NCBI RefSeq assembly: GCF_003143955.1
Contig: NZ_QFVS01000019.1
Coordinates: forward strand, 1-53,058
Source: Kurthia zopfii
GTDB taxonomy: Bacteria; Bacillota; Bacilli; Bacillales_A; Planococcaceae
DNA: 53,058 nucleotides
Direction of reading: 5' to 3'
The translations under genes and the position numbers were made by a program. Below are positions 27,568 through 35,289 of the stretch, piece by piece (positions within the stretch are counted from its first letter, which is position 1; every line of letters starts with the position of its first letter). The notes below the pieces were generated by a model. It was not told where the DNA came from. It ran no database searches and was given only the letters and a program-made list of their open reading frames with translations.

Positions 27568-27598
27568 TAATAATCATTCTCATTGATAATCATAATCA
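27568..27598 (-). promoter_or_regulatory. Tandem Fur-type boxes
   Basis: Two consecutive 7-1-7 sites separated by one base: TAATAATCATTCTCA (27568-27582) matches TGATAAT-N-ATTATCA at 12-13 positions, and TGATAATCATAATCA (27584-27598) at 13-14. The second overlaps the -10 element of the promoter for the 29-aa peptide. Confidence 0.75.
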
Positions 27599-27617
27599 AT
27601 ACCACTCTTTTTGTCAA
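27589..27617 (-). promoter_or_regulatory. SigmaA promoter of the 29-aa peptide gene
   Basis: On the minus strand TTGACA (27612-27617) and TATGAT (27589-27594) with a 17-base spacer. Predicted start near 27582 gives a leader of about 65 bases. Confidence 0.75.
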
Positions 27618-27710
27618 CCTAATTGAAATAAATTCTCAATAAGATTTTATTGTGTTATTTAGAATATCATTGTATTATGAAGTAAAAGTCATATGAACCA
27701 GGTGATGAAA

Positions 27711-28163
27711 TTGAGTATATCGAACCAAGTAACAACATTGCTAAACGGATCTATTTACGCATTTAAGGAGATTCTACCTAATTTAGTGGACGTAAAACAA
27801 CCATCTACATTTACAGATCATCATATTTTTCTTTCCTATAGCGTGTTAGTCGGAATGGTTGGCGATTTTAAAGGAAGAATCATCCTTGATGCAGACCAGC
27901 CTTTTTTCGAAAAACTATGTCAAACACTGTACGGATTTCAATTAGAAGGCGATTTATTAGAATCCTTCGTTGGAGAATTCGGGAATATGGTGGCAGGTAA
28001 ATTATGTAGCTACAGCTCAGAACAGCAGATTCATCTCGATATTACACCACCAACAGTGATGATCGGACAGACCCAAATCCCTAATTCACCACCAACATTT
28101 TCACTTCCAATCACTATTAATGAAGTGGGTTCACTAAATGTTTTACTTACAATTGAAAATTAG
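27711..28163 (+). CDS. CheX-like chemotaxis phosphatase-family protein
   Basis: Cytoplasmic protein of 150 aa with the CheC/CheX/FliY fold. The conserved E-x2-N phosphatase motif appears in VGEFGNMVAGKL (near residue 98), and the paired beta strands of CheX follow. It may dephosphorylate CheY or another response regulator. No chemotaxis genes are adjacent. I prefer the TTG at 27711 because AGGTGA lies about six bases upstream; the ATG at 27705 overlaps that SD and the ATG at 27693 has none. Confidence 0.75.
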   Translation: MSISNQVTTLLNGSIYAFKEILPNLVDVKQPSTFTDHHIFLSYSVLVGMVGDFKGRIILDADQPFFEKLCQTLYGFQLEGDLLESFVGEFGNMVAGKLCSYSSEQQIHLDITPPTVMIGQTQIPNSPPTFSLPITINEVGSLNVLLTIEN

Positions 28164-28173
28164 ATTCTTTCTG

Positions 28174-28207
28174 AACTATCAAATTCTGTATTTGATAGTT
28201 TTTTTAT
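28174..28207 (+). terminator. Terminator of the CheX-like gene
   Basis: Perfect 11-bp stem AACTATCAAAT / ATTTGATAGTT with a five-base loop, then TTTTTTT. Confidence 0.9.
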
Positions 28208-28287
28208 GCATATTTTTAAGTTTCTAAGGGAATTGAATTTGAGTCACACTATTCTTTCACATTTATTTCACAATTTCTGTCTAACTC

Positions 28288-28303
28288 TGTGACAATTATC
28301 ACA
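28288..28303. promoter_or_regulatory. FNR/CRP-type palindrome upstream of the oxidase operon
   Basis: TGTGACAATTATCACA is an exact TGTGA-N6-TCACA. Its centre is 41.5 bases upstream of the start expected for the TACAAT -10 element at 28325-28330, which lacks a recognisable -35: the class II activator geometry. Rex sites look similar, so the regulator is not certain. Confidence 0.65.
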
Positions 28304-28324
28304 CCATAGATTATTTCCATTCTT

Positions 28325-28330
28325 TACAAT
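28325..28330 (+). promoter_or_regulatory. Putative -10 element of the oxidase operon
   Basis: TACAAT with no good -35 at 16-18 bases upstream, consistent with an activator-dependent promoter. Leader of about 48 bases to the first gene. Confidence 0.5.
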
Positions 28331-28384
28331 AAGTGGTAAGTAACGAAACCATTGCTTGTATTCGAGAAGTGAGGAGGAATCTTT

Positions 28385-28507
28385 ATGTCCAAAAAACAAG
28401 ATACAAACGACAATCTTAAAGGCACATTTTATTTATCAATGACGATTGGTGTCATTATCGTTGCTGTTTGGGCAAGCTGTTTCGCAATTTTTATGGATCG
28501 ATTCTAA
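28385..28507 (+). CDS. Cytochrome ba3-type oxidase small subunit (subunit 2A, CbaD-like)
   Basis: Single-helix membrane protein of 40 aa: a polar N-terminus (MSKKQDTNDNLKGTF) and one membrane helix (about 18-36) ending in FMDRF. This matches the tiny subunit IIa of Thermus-type ba3 oxidases. GAGGAGG precedes the ATG by about six bases. It is the first gene of an operon with subunits II (25 bases downstream) and I. Confidence 0.85.
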   Translation: MSKKQDTNDNLKGTFYLSMTIGVIIVAVWASCFAIFMDRF

Positions 28508-28532
28508 ATATATTTGAAAGGATGAGGTTACA

Positions 28533-29015
28533 TTGCATTTTCATAAATATGAAAAGTATTGGCTCACATTTGGTGTTGGCTCGCTAATCGTTTTTTTATT
28601 GATTACAGGAATTATGGCATTTCATAACGGCAGTCACCCACCTAGTGCAAAAAATACGATCAATCACGAAAAAGTCGAACAAATTGCACCATTTGATAAA
28701 CCTGGTGTTCACAAAGTTTCAGGGAAGGATTGGGATTATGAAGTCGTCGTTTTAGCTTCAGCATTTTTCTATAATCCCCCTGTTTTAGAAGTGCCATTAG
28801 GTGCAAAAGTAAAATTCATCGCAACTTCAAAAGATGTCGTACATGGTTTTGAAATCGCGAAAACGAATGTCAATATGATGCTTGAACCTGGCTATATTTC
28901 TGAATTCGTTACAACGGTCAATAAAAAAGGCGAATTTCTAATCGTTTGTAATGAATATTGCGGAGTAGGTCATGCTCAAATGCATTCTATTTTAAAGGTG
29001 GTGGAACCTAAATGA
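28533..29015 (+). CDS. cbaB: ba3-type cytochrome c oxidase subunit II
   Basis: Electron-entry subunit with one N-terminal membrane helix (about 10-30) and an extracytoplasmic cupredoxin domain; 160 aa, the short form of B-family oxidases. The CuA ligands are visible: His in VVHGFEI and CNEYCGVGHAQMH, with two Cys, His and Met. Two of these residues bracket the carbonyl ligand. TTG start with AAAGGATGAGG upstream. It overlaps subunit I by four bases (ATGA), so translation is coupled. Confidence 0.92.
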   Translation: MHFHKYEKYWLTFGVGSLIVFLLITGIMAFHNGSHPPSAKNTINHEKVEQIAPFDKPGVHKVSGKDWDYEVVVLASAFFYNPPVLEVPLGAKVKFIATSKDVVHGFEIAKTNVNMMLEPGYISEFVTTVNKKGEFLIVCNEYCGVGHAQMHSILKVVEPK

Positions 29016-30694
29016 GTGAGCAACCAATTGAAGTAAATGAATCTTTTCGTTCGAAATTAAAAAAGATTGATGCACGTGATGCAAAATTATCGATGGCTCA
29101 TTTATACGTTGCATTCATCGCTTTATTCCTAGGTGGACTTGCAGGTTTACTTCAAGTTCTAGTCCGTTCTGGATCATTCGAATTACCTTGGGGAATTAAC
29201 TATTATCAAGTTTTAACGGTTCACGGCGTTTTATTAGGCCTTATTCTTACAACTTTTTTCATCTTTGGATTCCAAACCGCTGCAATGAGTGTCGCAGTAG
29301 GTACATTATCCTCTAATCAAAGACGTTTAGGATGGATAGGTTTTTGGGTAATGACTATTGGTACAGCTATGGCTGCTGTCATGGTTTTACTAAACGAAGC
29401 ATCCGTACTCTACACATTTTATGCACCGCTACAAGCTCATTGGATTTTCTACGCGGGCTTAGCACTCGTTGTTGTAGGTTCATGGATTGCGGCGTTGTCA
29501 GAAGCTTTAAGATGGATGAAATGGAGAAAAGATCACCCGAAACAAACGACACCATTACTTGGATTTATGGTTGTCTGTAATAATTTAATGTGGTTCATCG
29601 CGACAATCGGTGTCGCTACAGAAGTATTATTCCAATTACTACCGTGGTCGCTCGGTTTCGTTGATCGCGTAGATATACTACTTTCGAGAACTTTATTTTG
29701 GTCATTCGGCCATGCACTTGTGTATTTCTGGTTATTGCCTGCCTATATGATTTGGTATGCAATCGTTCCTCAAATTATCGGCGGACGCATTTTCTCAGAT
29801 GCACTTGCTAGACTCTCATTTATCATGTTCGTTCTTTTCTCAGTACCAGTTGGATTACATCATCAATTGACAGAACCTGGCGTTGACGGCTCATGGAAAT
29901 TCCTTCAGGTTGTCTTAACGATGATGGTCGTAATTCCTTCCCTACTGACAGCCTTCTCGCTATTCGCAACTTTTGAATTGAGAGGTAGAGAACTTGGTGG
30001 TAAAGGAATCTTTGCATGGTTGAAAAAATTACCTTGGCATGATGTTCGATTCTTCGCACCATTTATCGGTATGTTAGTCTTCATTCCGGGTGGGGCTGGC
30101 GGAATCGTCAATGCATCTTACCAAATGAACCAACTGATTCATAATACGATTTGGGTTACTGGTCACTTCCATTTAACCGTTGCTACCGCGGTAATGTTAA
30201 CATTCTTCGGCGCAACTTACTGGCTAGTTCCACATCTTACAGGACGTACATTGACAAAAGAAATGAATAAATTAGGAATAATTCAAACCATTCTTTGGGC
30301 ACTTGGCATGGGCATCATGTCGATTTCAATGCATGTTGCTGGTTTGATGGGCGCACCTAGACGATCATCATTCTCCGATTATGGTGGTGCTGAAATCGCA
30401 AAAACTTGGCTAAGTTATCAAATTGCTCAAGCAGTTGGTGGTACTTTACTATTTATTGCGATCATCCTATTCCTTTATATTTTCATTAAATTATGTTGGG
30501 CTACGCCTAAAGGGCATGAAGAATTCCCGATTGCGCTTGTTTCGGATCATGCACAAGAAACTCCAGCAATTTTGGAAAACTTCAAATTATGGATTGTTAT
30601 TTTAGTGGCGCTTGTTTTGATTGCTTATACGTATCCAATTTACGATATTATTTCAAACGCACCACTCGGTTCAAAAGGATATAAACTTTGGTAA
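29012..30694 (+). CDS. cbaA: ba3-type cytochrome c oxidase subunit I
   Basis: Catalytic heme-copper subunit of 560 aa with 13 or so membrane helices. Candidate haem and CuB ligands are seen: the His in VLTVHGVLLGL (low-spin haem), the His pair region SFGHALVYFWLLPAY (CuB with cross-linked Tyr), LHHQLTEPG (CuB His-His) and WVTGHFHLTVA (haem ligands). The B-family (ba3/b(o/a)3) pattern and lack of a CcoNO signature fit a high-affinity oxidase used when oxygen is low. It is the last gene of the operon. Confidence 0.93.
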   Translation: MSEQPIEVNESFRSKLKKIDARDAKLSMAHLYVAFIALFLGGLAGLLQVLVRSGSFELPWGINYYQVLTVHGVLLGLILTTFFIFGFQTAAMSVAVGTLSSNQRRLGWIGFWVMTIGTAMAAVMVLLNEASVLYTFYAPLQAHWIFYAGLALVVVGSWIAALSEALRWMKWRKDHPKQTTPLLGFMVVCNNLMWFIATIGVATEVLFQLLPWSLGFVDRVDILLSRTLFWSFGHALVYFWLLPAYMIWYAIVPQIIGGRIFSDALARLSFIMFVLFSVPVGLHHQLTEPGVDGSWKFLQVVLTMMVVIPSLLTAFSLFATFELRGRELGGKGIFAWLKKLPWHDVRFFAPFIGMLVFIPGGAGGIVNASYQMNQLIHNTIWVTGHFHLTVATAVMLTFFGATYWLVPHLTGRTLTKEMNKLGIIQTILWALGMGIMSISMHVAGLMGAPRRSSFSDYGGAEIAKTWLSYQIAQAVGGTLLFIAIILFLYIFIKLCWATPKGHEEFPIALVSDHAQETPAILENFKLWIVILVALVLIAYTYPIYDIISNAPLGSKGYKLW

Positions 30695-30707
30695 TTTTTA
30701 CTAATAA

Positions 30708-30742
30708 ATCTTCTCTGTCCTAGGATGGAGAAGATATTTTAA
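30708..30742 (+). terminator. Terminator of the oxidase operon
   Basis: Eight-base-pair stem ATCTTCTC / GAGAAGAT with a 12-base loop, followed by ATTTTAAT. Confidence 0.65.
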
Positions 30743-31160
30743 TATAAGTTTGATTTTTCACAAAATAACCTTTAGACTAATGTTACAATTTAGTGAATTT
30801 AATTTAGATGTGAAAAAGGTAGAAATTTACTTATTTTATACTGATTTTTTCTACTTAACTACTTAGAAAGTATTTTTCTTACAATTATTTTCATATCATA
30901 AAATCATTTCAAAACAGCAGGATAACCAAGTATTTCCGGCGTTCTTATTCAGTCTATTTTACTTTTTCCTAAGAACATTTTGCATACATAAGCAAAATCC
31001 ACTGAAATGATAGCGCAAGAAATTCCTATTTATTGTAAAACATTTTCATAAGGGGGTTCTCCTTCGACTTTCAATTGATTCCATTTCTTTTAATTTTTAG
31101 AGCTATTTTGACAAAAACTTAGACATAACAGAAATTTTATAGAAAAAGGGGAGTTTATTA
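30743..31160. other. AT-rich intergenic region without a recognisable gene
   Basis: Roughly 420 bases with no convincing coding frame in either direction. There is a small inverted pair GTTCTTA / TAAGAAC (about 30940-30977). A GAAGGAGAACCCCCTT-ATG on the minus strand near 31050 opens only a six-codon frame. AAAAAGGGGAG at the right end is the SD of the next gene. Confidence 0.5.
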
Positions 31161-31799
31161 ATGCAGACTATTTTAAATGAATTTAAGAAATCGAAAAACA
31201 GTGTTTTGGCTTTGGAAGAAGATCAGTACGATTTCTTTTATATGAATGTTGTTGAAGTGCCTTTACTTGAACAAATTCTAGCTGAAAGAGCAATTAATAA
31301 TGCATATTACCCTGCCTTATATAGAGATATCTGGTTTATGATTGAACAACCTTACGAAATTGTTCAATTTAGCGAGAAGGTAGATTTTTCAAATGAAGTG
31401 TTATCACAAATCTTGAAAGCCGTATACGAGCATCCTACATTCCATATTATTCACGAGATTTCAGAACATCATAATGGTAATTCATTTGTGTGTGCATTAC
31501 TACTTACTGAGATGGTCGCAATGATGATCGATTCTGAAATTGAATCGATTTTCACTTCGGAAGAACTGACGAATACTATCGATTTACAACATTTTATTGA
31601 TGAACAACTTGCAATTGGCAATTGCTTAGAATGTGCAGCTCACACTGTCCTTCATTCTCTTAACGAATTGCCGATCTTTGTTGATATGGAGCTATTTTCT
31701 AAACTTCCACTTGCGGAACGAACGAATCACTCCTTACAAATTTTCACTGAAATTAACCTGATGGATGAAGTAGATTCATACAAATCGATTTATTTATAA
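31161..31799 (+). CDS. Uncharacterised acidic protein
   Basis: I do not recognise this 212-aa protein. It is acidic, has no signal peptide or membrane helix, and is rich in predicted helices with Glu and Leu. Two Cys and a His lie close together in GNCLECAAHTVLH (about residues 154-166). A second cluster, FHIIHEISEHH, lies near 93-104; together these could bind a metal or be structural. A good SD (AAAAGGGGAG), an ATG and a terminator make it a credible single gene. It lies at the left edge of an accessory stretch (31-35 kb). Confidence 0.7.
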   Translation: MQTILNEFKKSKNSVLALEEDQYDFFYMNVVEVPLLEQILAERAINNAYYPALYRDIWFMIEQPYEIVQFSEKVDFSNEVLSQILKAVYEHPTFHIIHEISEHHNGNSFVCALLLTEMVAMMIDSEIESIFTSEELTNTIDLQHFIDEQLAIGNCLECAAHTVLHSLNELPIFVDMELFSKLPLAERTNHSLQIFTEINLMDEVDSYKSIYL

Positions 31800-31806
31800 T
31801 CACGAG

Positions 31807-31840
31807 CCACCAATTCATTTAAGAGATTGGTGGTTTTTTT
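31807..31840 (+). terminator. Terminator of the uncharacterised gene
   Basis: Perfect eight-base-pair stem CCACCAAT / ATTGGTGG followed by seven T. Confidence 0.9.
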
Positions 31841-31906
31841 CTAGTATTTTTGCAGTTCACATGGTGTAATGAATAGACAATATTCCAACTTGGAGGCCGT
31901 GACACT

Positions 31907-32866
31907 TTGAATAATAAACTTCAATCATTAGAAAATAATCAAATATGGCTCTATTTCATCGCTTTACTATTAGGAGCGGTTTCTAGCGTCTTTTTAAAAG
32001 ATCTTACAACTGATTTTTCGGTGATCATCTCACCTGCGATCGCTGTACTGCTCTTCACCATGTTCGCCCAAATCCCGTTTTTAGAAATGAAGAAAGCATT
32101 TAGTAACCTGCCCTATTTCATTGCACTTTTAATCGGGAATTTCATCTTCGTTCCGATTGCAGTTTGGACTTTATTACAAATAGTTGATTTCAATTCATAC
32201 ATAGCTTTCAGCATCGCACTTGTCTTACTTTCACCGTGTATTGATTATGTCATCGTCTTCACCAAGTTAGGCCGTGGTAATGAAGCGTTAATGCTAGTAT
32301 CCACGCCCATTTTGCTAGTACTTCAGTTATTATTACTACCGTTGTATATGTATTTATTTTTCAATAATGAACTTTCGTCTCTCTTACAGTTCGCACCATT
32401 GTTTAAAGCTTTCTTATGGATGATTGTCATACCAATGGCTTTCGCTTTTGCCCTACAAGTTACAGCGAAGTCTTTTAAGCTTTCATCCACGCTGTTAAAA
32501 CAGACTGCGTGGTTACCTGTACCGTTCATGGCGATTGTACTTTTCACCATTTTAGCAACTCAATTACCAACTATTTCTGACCATTTTCATGAAATAAAAA
32601 TGGTCATTCCGATCTTTCTATTATTTTTAGTCATCGCCCCTTTAATCGGAAAATTTCTATCCGTATTATTTCGATTACCCAGTTCGACAAGTCGCACATT
32701 GGCATTTAGTTTGAGTACACGTAACTCCCTTGTTGTTCTACCTATTGCACTTGCCCTACCAGATCAATGGGCAATCATTGCAGCAGCCGTCATCGTCACC
32801 CAAACAATTATTGAATTGATTGGTGAATTGATTTATGTGAAAATCATACCGAAGTTGTTTAAATAG
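31907..32866 (+). CDS. BASS/ACR3-family transporter (arsenic-resistance type)
   Basis: Ten-helix membrane transporter of 319 aa from the bile acid:sodium symporter/ACR3 superfamily. A Cys in SPCIDYVIVFTKLGRG aligns with the segment that holds the essential Cys in Acr3 arsenite pumps, and FSLSTRNSLVVLPIALALP recalls the conserved helix 9 block. No arsR or arsC is adjacent, so arsenite may not be the substrate. TTG start with GGAGG 11 bases upstream; the nearer GTG runs into a stop after three codons. Confidence 0.75.
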   Translation: MNNKLQSLENNQIWLYFIALLLGAVSSVFLKDLTTDFSVIISPAIAVLLFTMFAQIPFLEMKKAFSNLPYFIALLIGNFIFVPIAVWTLLQIVDFNSYIAFSIALVLLSPCIDYVIVFTKLGRGNEALMLVSTPILLVLQLLLLPLYMYLFFNNELSSLLQFAPLFKAFLWMIVIPMAFAFALQVTAKSFKLSSTLLKQTAWLPVPFMAIVLFTILATQLPTISDHFHEIKMVIPIFLLFLVIAPLIGKFLSVLFRLPSSTSRTLAFSLSTRNSLVVLPIALALPDQWAIIAAAVIVTQTIIELIGELIYVKIIPKLFK

Positions 32867-32903
32867 TTTATTTTACCTTAGAGTTATATTTCCCAACTAA
32901 AAT

Positions 32904-32937
32904 AAAAGTGTATGAATTATACAATTCATACACTTTT
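32904..32937. terminator. Bidirectional terminator
   Basis: Perfect 15-bp stem AAAAGTGTATGAATT / AATTCATACACTTTT between convergent genes; the A/T ends supply T runs in both directions. Confidence 0.9.
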
Positions 32938-32944
32938 GATATGT

Positions 32945-35003
32945 TCATAAGATTTTTATTTTGTTGAATTTTAATTCTTGTAAAACTTCTGTGAAGTCTT
33001 CCGCTCTAATCTCTGGATTGCTTGAATATTCTTCATATTTCTCTAATAGCGTATCGTAGTCCTCTCGACTAATCACTTTAATTAATTGTTCTGGTTCATT
33101 TTCTTCCAAATATTCTAAAGTTTCGATAAGATGAAAAATGTGATTACTACTAAAATCATTGTCTATATACTGCCAAGATTTAATTGTGGAAATCAAATAG
33201 TTTAATTTTAATACTGGTTCATCTTCACAAAATTTTTCTTCTAAAATAAAGCCTTTTGAATAATTACCATTATTGATTACATACGCTATATATTTCCATT
33301 TTTGATCTGCACTCATTTTTTCAATCAGACGAAAATAATAAATATTATTCTCTTTAACTTCAAATATAACCTTAATAATTCTACGGATTTTTTCCACATC
33401 GTTGGTTAAAATCCAGAAATATATTAAATCGTAATTTAGAATTGAAATATGATTTATGTCCTTCAATAGAATTCTTTTTGATACCTTTTTAGTATTAGTA
33501 AGTTCGAGACATTCTTTACCAATAATCCCATTCCGAACTGCTCTTAAATACTCTGCATCAGCTTGCGAAAGGCTGCCTTCATAGAAGAACGTCAAATAAT
33601 CCCTATAATTTTCATCAAGATATTCATGCTTTACTAAAAAAAACAATAATTCATTTTTACTTAATTTAAGGAGTGAACTCTTAATGTTTGCATCTGTATT
33701 TTTATTTTCAAGAATTTCATAAAATTCGTTTCCTTCTAAAGCAGCACTAACCCCCCCCCATTTTCCCATAAAATTCATGATTTTCTAATCCTACTATATT
33801 TAGAACGCTAAAAATTAATCCTTTATTATTCAGAAGTTCTGAATAATCAAACGGATTCATATTTTTATAGACAATGAAAGAAAATAGTTTTTCTCTATTT
33901 ATTCCACTATTACTCAGTGCTTCGGAGAAAATTTTATATTCATTGCAAATATTGATTAGAATTCTCATATCATTTATGAATAGCGAGATGTCTTCAATAA
34001 ATAATTCACTTAATCCTTCTTTCATTTCTGTTTTTCCTATTTCAGTAGTCAAGTATTGTTTTAATATCTCTTCAGCATTAGAATTATGCACTATATTTAA
34101 AGTTGGAACGATGAAATCAAAAAATTTAGTCCGATTATTTACTTGTACAGTGCCTTCCTTTTTTACAAATATTTCGTCTTTCAATGCATATATGAACACT
34201 ATTCTCCTATCCGATAGTTGCTGATTAGAATTTAAAAGTAAATTTAATCCTTTTAGTCTTTCATATATCTCCAGGTTTTCGAATCGATCTAAATCTTCAA
34301 AAATTATATATTTGTATTCGGTTTTCTTGAAAAAATAAATAATTTCATCTATGTATCGATTAAATACTGAATTACTTTCATTTGTCCCTACTTCTATTAA
34401 AGTACTGCCAAAACCAAATTTACTTACTCTTAATTTATGGATTATCAAAATTAAATAATAGATTGAATATGTGTATGCACTTATTAAAGCTAAAGTTATA
34501 ACACTTACAAAAATTGCCCACGTTAAATCGCCTGATATGAATTTTTCAACGCCCTTAGTTAGCCAATTATAATTAACCAGATAATACGTTATTAAAAGCA
34601 TTGTTAATGTGACCACAATCCCTTGTAAAATCTTTATCTTACTAATTTCTAAAATACTCGTAAATCTAGAGAATGGAATTTTGTCTGGTGAAATTTTATA
34701 AAATAACTGCTGTAATATTTGCTATTCTAATATATCTTCAAGTGCAGTGTCTGAAGAATTTCTAGCTTCATTTCCCTTTTTCGATTCCTTGTTAAAGGTT
34801 GTAATCGATATTTTCGCAGTTTCTTTCTCTATCTTTTCTTTTTTGATAAATGTTTCGATAATGCTACTTTTACCTGAACCATAAGAACCTGTAATAGCAA
34901 TATTTTTATTTTCATCATTGCTAATTGCCCATTTAAGAGCATCTAAAAATGGTTTCTTTTTAATATCTTCCTCTGTATTAGGTACTAAATTTTTGAATTC
35001 CAA
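32945..35003 (-). pseudogene. YobI-family membrane P-loop NTPase, broken by one amber codon and one frameshift
   Basis: Three consecutive frame pieces read as one protein of about 685 aa. Piece 1 (35003-34722) holds Walker A, GSYGSGKSS. It ends at an in-frame TAG (34722-34724), after which the frame stays open (QILQQLFYK...) with no further stop. Piece 2 carries two membrane helices (around 34590-34450) inserted before Walker B (FEDLDRF), the KAP/YobI layout. It runs to a tract of nine G at 33751-33759 (plus-strand C); with eight G it would join the third piece (32945-33778) in frame. TTG at 35003 has GGAGG at good spacing. B. subtilis YobI is much longer (about 1200 aa from memory), so the C-terminus may be missing or differ. 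Function unknown; relatives are often discussed as defence-related. Confidence 0.75.
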
Positions 35004-35069
35004 TTGCCTCATCCTCCAACCTTAATTATATCACTAGTTGGATTTTTTAGTATATCAGTAATTAATTAG

Positions 35070-35176
35070 AAATAATGAGGACTCCTGCCGAAAAACAAGT
35101 GTGAAGCAATCCTTTATTTCCACCCAAAGTGGAAATAAATAGTGCGCCACTTGTCGGCGGAAAGCCTTCATTATTT
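35070..35176. repeat. Nested palindromic dispersed repeat (REP/MITE-like)
   Basis: Three nested inverted pairs: outer AAATAATGAGG / CCTTCATTATTT, middle GCCGA...ACAAGTG / CACTTGTCGGC, inner perfect 11-bp TTTATTTCCAC / GTGGAAATAAA around a five-base loop. The ends CTCCTGC and CGGAAAGC resemble a repeat common in Bacillaceae intergenic regions (from memory). It lies between the YobI-like pseudogene and ypvA. A half-copy occurs at 4731-4759. Confidence 0.65.
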
Positions 35177-35235
35177 CATAAACCTAGAAAATTTAAAATT
35201 TCTAGATTACAGAATCCATAAATCTCATTTCTCCA

Positions 35236-35285
35236 CACAAAAAAGCCTCATTAGATGACTACACTGTCATGCTAACGAGGCTTTT
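35236..35285 (-). terminator. Terminator of ypvA
   Basis: Stem AGCCTCgTTAG / CTAATGAGGCT extended by TGAC / GTCA, then TTTTTTGTG on the minus strand. Confidence 0.85.
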
Positions 35286-35289
35286 AGTT

